Assembly: GCA_001570385.1 (NCBI GenBank)
Contig: BBYL01000011.1
Location: 186,001 to 250,000 of the forward strand
DNA length: 64,000 nucleotides
Origin: Microtetraspora glauca
GTDB taxonomy: Bacteria; Actinomycetota; Actinomycetes; Streptosporangiales; Streptosporangiaceae
Direction: 5' to 3'
How positions within the stretch are numbered: the stretch's first letter is position 1; every line of letters begins with the position of its first letter. Position numbers and translations under genes: made by a program. The notes beneath the pieces are model-generated. The model was not told the DNA's origin. It did not search any database and worked only from the letters and a program-made list of their open reading frames with translations. Shown here in pieces: positions 62,825-64,000 of this stretch.

Positions 62825-62917
62825 CCGCTGGTCAGGTGCCGCCGCGGGCGGGGACGTCGGTTCCGGAAAATTGCCCGTGGCTTGGGGTTTGCCGCCCACA
62901 CCCTGTCTGACCAGCGG
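62825..62917 (-). promoter_or_regulatory. Possible structured leader RNA of the transglycosylase gene
   Basis: CCGCTGGTCAG (62825-62835) and CTGACCAGCGG (62907-62917) form a perfect 11-bp stem closing a 71-base loop that holds an inner GGGCGG/CCGCCC pair. It sits 276-368 bases upstream of the transglycosylase start. No known riboswitch consensus could be matched by eye. Confidence 0.4.
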
Positions 62918-63004
62918 ATCCGTCCGCCGCACGACCGTCGCGTGGCATGCTCGCGACGGAACTTTTACCGCCTCCCGCCGCGTCCCGCCGAATGGTGTTC
63001 TGGG

Positions 63005-63010
63005 TAAAGT
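63005..63010 (+). promoter_or_regulatory. Candidate leaderless -10 box of the glutathione peroxidase gene
   Basis: TAAAGT ends 7 bases before ATG 63018, and no ribosome-binding site is present. Confidence 0.5.
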
Positions 63011-63017
63011 CAGCGCC

Positions 63018-63509
63018 ATGAGCATTCTCGAGATTCCGGTTCGGACCCTGGACGGAGCGGCGACCACGCTCGGCGACATCCTCGGAGGCCGGGCGGCGCT
63101 GGTGGTCAACGTGGCGTCGAAGTGCGGGCTCACCCCGCAGTACGGCGGACTCGTCCGCCTCCAGGAAACCTACGGCGACCGCGGCTTCACGGTCGTCGGC
63201 GTGCCGTGCAACCAGTTCATGGGCCAGGAGCCCGGCTCCGCCGAGGAGATCCAGGAGTTCTGCTCCACGACCTACGGCGTGGACTTCCCCCTCCTGGAGA
63301 AGACCGACGTGAACGGCGACGACAGGCACCCGCTCTACGCGACCCTGACCGAGGTGTCCGACGCCGAGGGCGCCGCCGGCGACATCCAGTGGAACTTCGA
63401 GAAGTTCCTGGTGGACGGCGCGGGCGGGGTGGTCGCGCGGTTCCGGCCGCGTACCGAGCCCGAGGCGCCCGAGGTCGTCGAGGCGATCGAGAAGGTCACC
63501 ACCGGCTGA
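63018..63509 (+). CDS. Glutathione peroxidase-family (thioredoxin-dependent) peroxidase
   Basis: A 163-residue peroxidase with the peroxidatic cysteine in NVASKCGLTPQYGGL, the glutamine region VPCNQFMGQEPG and the tryptophan/asparagine motif WNFEKFLVD. Actinobacteria lack glutathione, so thioredoxin or mycothiol systems probably reduce it. It protects against lipid and organic hydroperoxides. Confidence 0.94.
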   Translation: MSILEIPVRTLDGAATTLGDILGGRAALVVNVASKCGLTPQYGGLVRLQETYGDRGFTVVGVPCNQFMGQEPGSAEEIQEFCSTTYGVDFPLLEKTDVNGDDRHPLYATLTEVSDAEGAAGDIQWNFEKFLVDGAGGVVARFRPRTEPEAPEVVEAIEKVTTG

Positions 63510-63540
63510 CGCGGCATTCTCGGCGGCATGGCGGCCGATG

Positions 63541-64000
63541 TCACTGGCGTGGCCTCCTGGGCCCGCAGCTGGCCCGTACGACGAGTTCGGAGGGCAGCAT
63601 GACCGTGCGCGGCCTGCGCCCCTGCCGCAGGACCAGTTCCGCGGCACGGTAGCCGATGTCCTGGGCGGGCTGAGCGATCACCGTGAGCGGGGGAGAGCAC
63701 AACTCGGCCCAGGGCACGTCGTCGAACATGATCAGTGAGACGTCGCGCGGGACGCGCACGTCCAGTTCCCTGGCGGCCAGGACGGCCGCCTCGCCCAGGA
63801 TGTTGCCGCCGGTGAGCACGGCGGTGACGTCGGGGCGGCGCTGCAGCAGGCCCGCCGCCGCGGCGTAGGCCGAATCCCGGCTCGCTCGCGCGTGGACGAC
63901 GAGTTCGTCCTCCACCGGCACGCCGAGCGCCTTGAGCGCGCCGGTGAACGCCGCCACGCGCTGCGACTGGCCGCGCCGGGCCAGGAAGGCGATCTTCCGG
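63541..64000 (-). CDS. LacI-family transcriptional regulator, C-terminal part (runs off window)
   Basis: About 152 residues of the sugar-binding domain. Visible are KIAFLARRG at the window edge, AVLTGGNILGEAAVLAAREL, IMFDDVPWAELCSPPLTVI and QDIGYRAAELVL, typical of the last half of LacI/GalR proteins. The helix-turn-helix and start lie beyond 64000. Its ligand is unknown. Confidence 0.85.
   Translation of the reverse strand, partial: RKIAFLARRGQSQRVAAFTGALKALGVPVEDELVVHARASRDSAYAAAAGLLQRRPDVTAVLTGGNILGEAAVLAARELDVRVPRDVSLIMFDDVPWAELCSPPLTVIAQPAQDIGYRAAELVLRQGRRPRTVMLPSELVVRASCGPRRPRQ

Larger units (their letters stand above)
62550..63017. other. Divergent gap between transglycosylase and glutathione peroxidase genes
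   Basis: These 468 bases contain no convincing gene. They include a large inverted repeat at 62825-62917 and the promoter of the peroxidase gene at the right end. Confidence 0.55.

Noticed and set aside
62550..63017. Cyclic di-AMP (ydaO-type) riboswitch upstream of the transglycosylase
   Set aside because: Structured sequence is present, but I could not find the conserved ydaO motifs; left as an unclassified structured leader.
1..64000. tRNA, rRNA, CRISPR arrays, insertion sequences or phage genes
   Set aside because: I looked for clover-leaf arms, regularly spaced direct repeats, transposase or integrase motifs and terminal inverted repeats and found none convincing.

Overview
High-GC (about 70 % by eye) actinobacterial chromosome. 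GTG starts are common, Rho-independent-type hairpins mostly lack U-tracts, and many start codons lie 6-8 nt after a TANNNT box, as in leaderless mRNAs. An AfsR/SARP-type regulator, a DUF574 methyltransferase, an AccD3-type carboxyltransferase and WXG100-like proteins fit a filamentous actinomycete. My best guess is Streptosporangiaceae, inferred from gene content only. I saw no rRNA, tRNA, insertion sequence, prophage or CRISPR array.

Layout. 0.15-5.4 kb: an NCS2 (uracil/xanthine-type) permease followed by a three-subunit molybdenum hydroxylase (FAD, 2Fe-2S and molybdopterin subunits), closed by a strong terminator hairpin. 5.5-6.1 kb: a small MazF/PemK-like toxin-antitoxin pair. 6.2-8.7 kb: cytochrome bd oxidase cydAB behind three phased palindromes. 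9-15 kb: polysaccharide deacetylase lipoprotein, CoxG-like protein, DsbA/FrnE-like oxidoreductase, methyltransferase, thymidine kinase, a lipoprotein and a small membrane protein. 15.4-19.3 kb: ATP-dependent hydantoinase/oxoprolinase pair hyuA-hyuB. 20.2-23.3 kb: a 1018-residue AfsR-like regulator. 23.5-24.9 kb: two orphan genes next to an AT-richer gap. 25.5-28.4 kb: class III CoA-transferase overlapping an AccD3-type carboxyltransferase. 28.3-32.9 kb: two hypotheticals, nitrilase-family amidohydrolase, DUF418 membrane protein, DapC-type aminotransferase, ACT-domain protein. 32.9-33.6 kb: gene relics. 33.6-35.7 kb: oxyR divergent from ahpC-ahpD. 35.9-38.0 kb: carbamate kinase and a barbiturase/cyanuric acid hydrolase-family ring-opening amidohydrolase. 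38.1-43.1 kb: SseB-like protein, prepilin peptidase and the shikimate genes aroC, aroK, aroB, aroQ. 43.2-46.9 kb: SGNH hydrolase, a WXG100-like/YbaB mini-operon, MOSC protein. 46.9-55.3 kb: DinG helicase, a protein with a tyrosine/glycine/glutamine-rich tail, Na+/H+ antiporter, UBP zinc finger, two DUF202 proteins, and a ferritin-like di-iron protein divergent from a TetR gene with two palindromic operators. 55.4-62.5 kb: two large secreted DUF4082 proteins (one with an ice-binding-like domain) and a lytic transglycosylase. The window ends with glutathione peroxidase and a truncated LacI-family regulator.

How they may work together. The permease and molybdenum hydroxylase could import and oxidise a pyrimidine or purine. 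The ring-opening amidohydrolase and carbamate kinase 31 kb away could belong to the same oxidative pyrimidine route (uracil to barbiturate to ureidomalonate). This is inference from family membership. The clearest conventional units are the aro operon, oxyR/ahpCD and cydAB.
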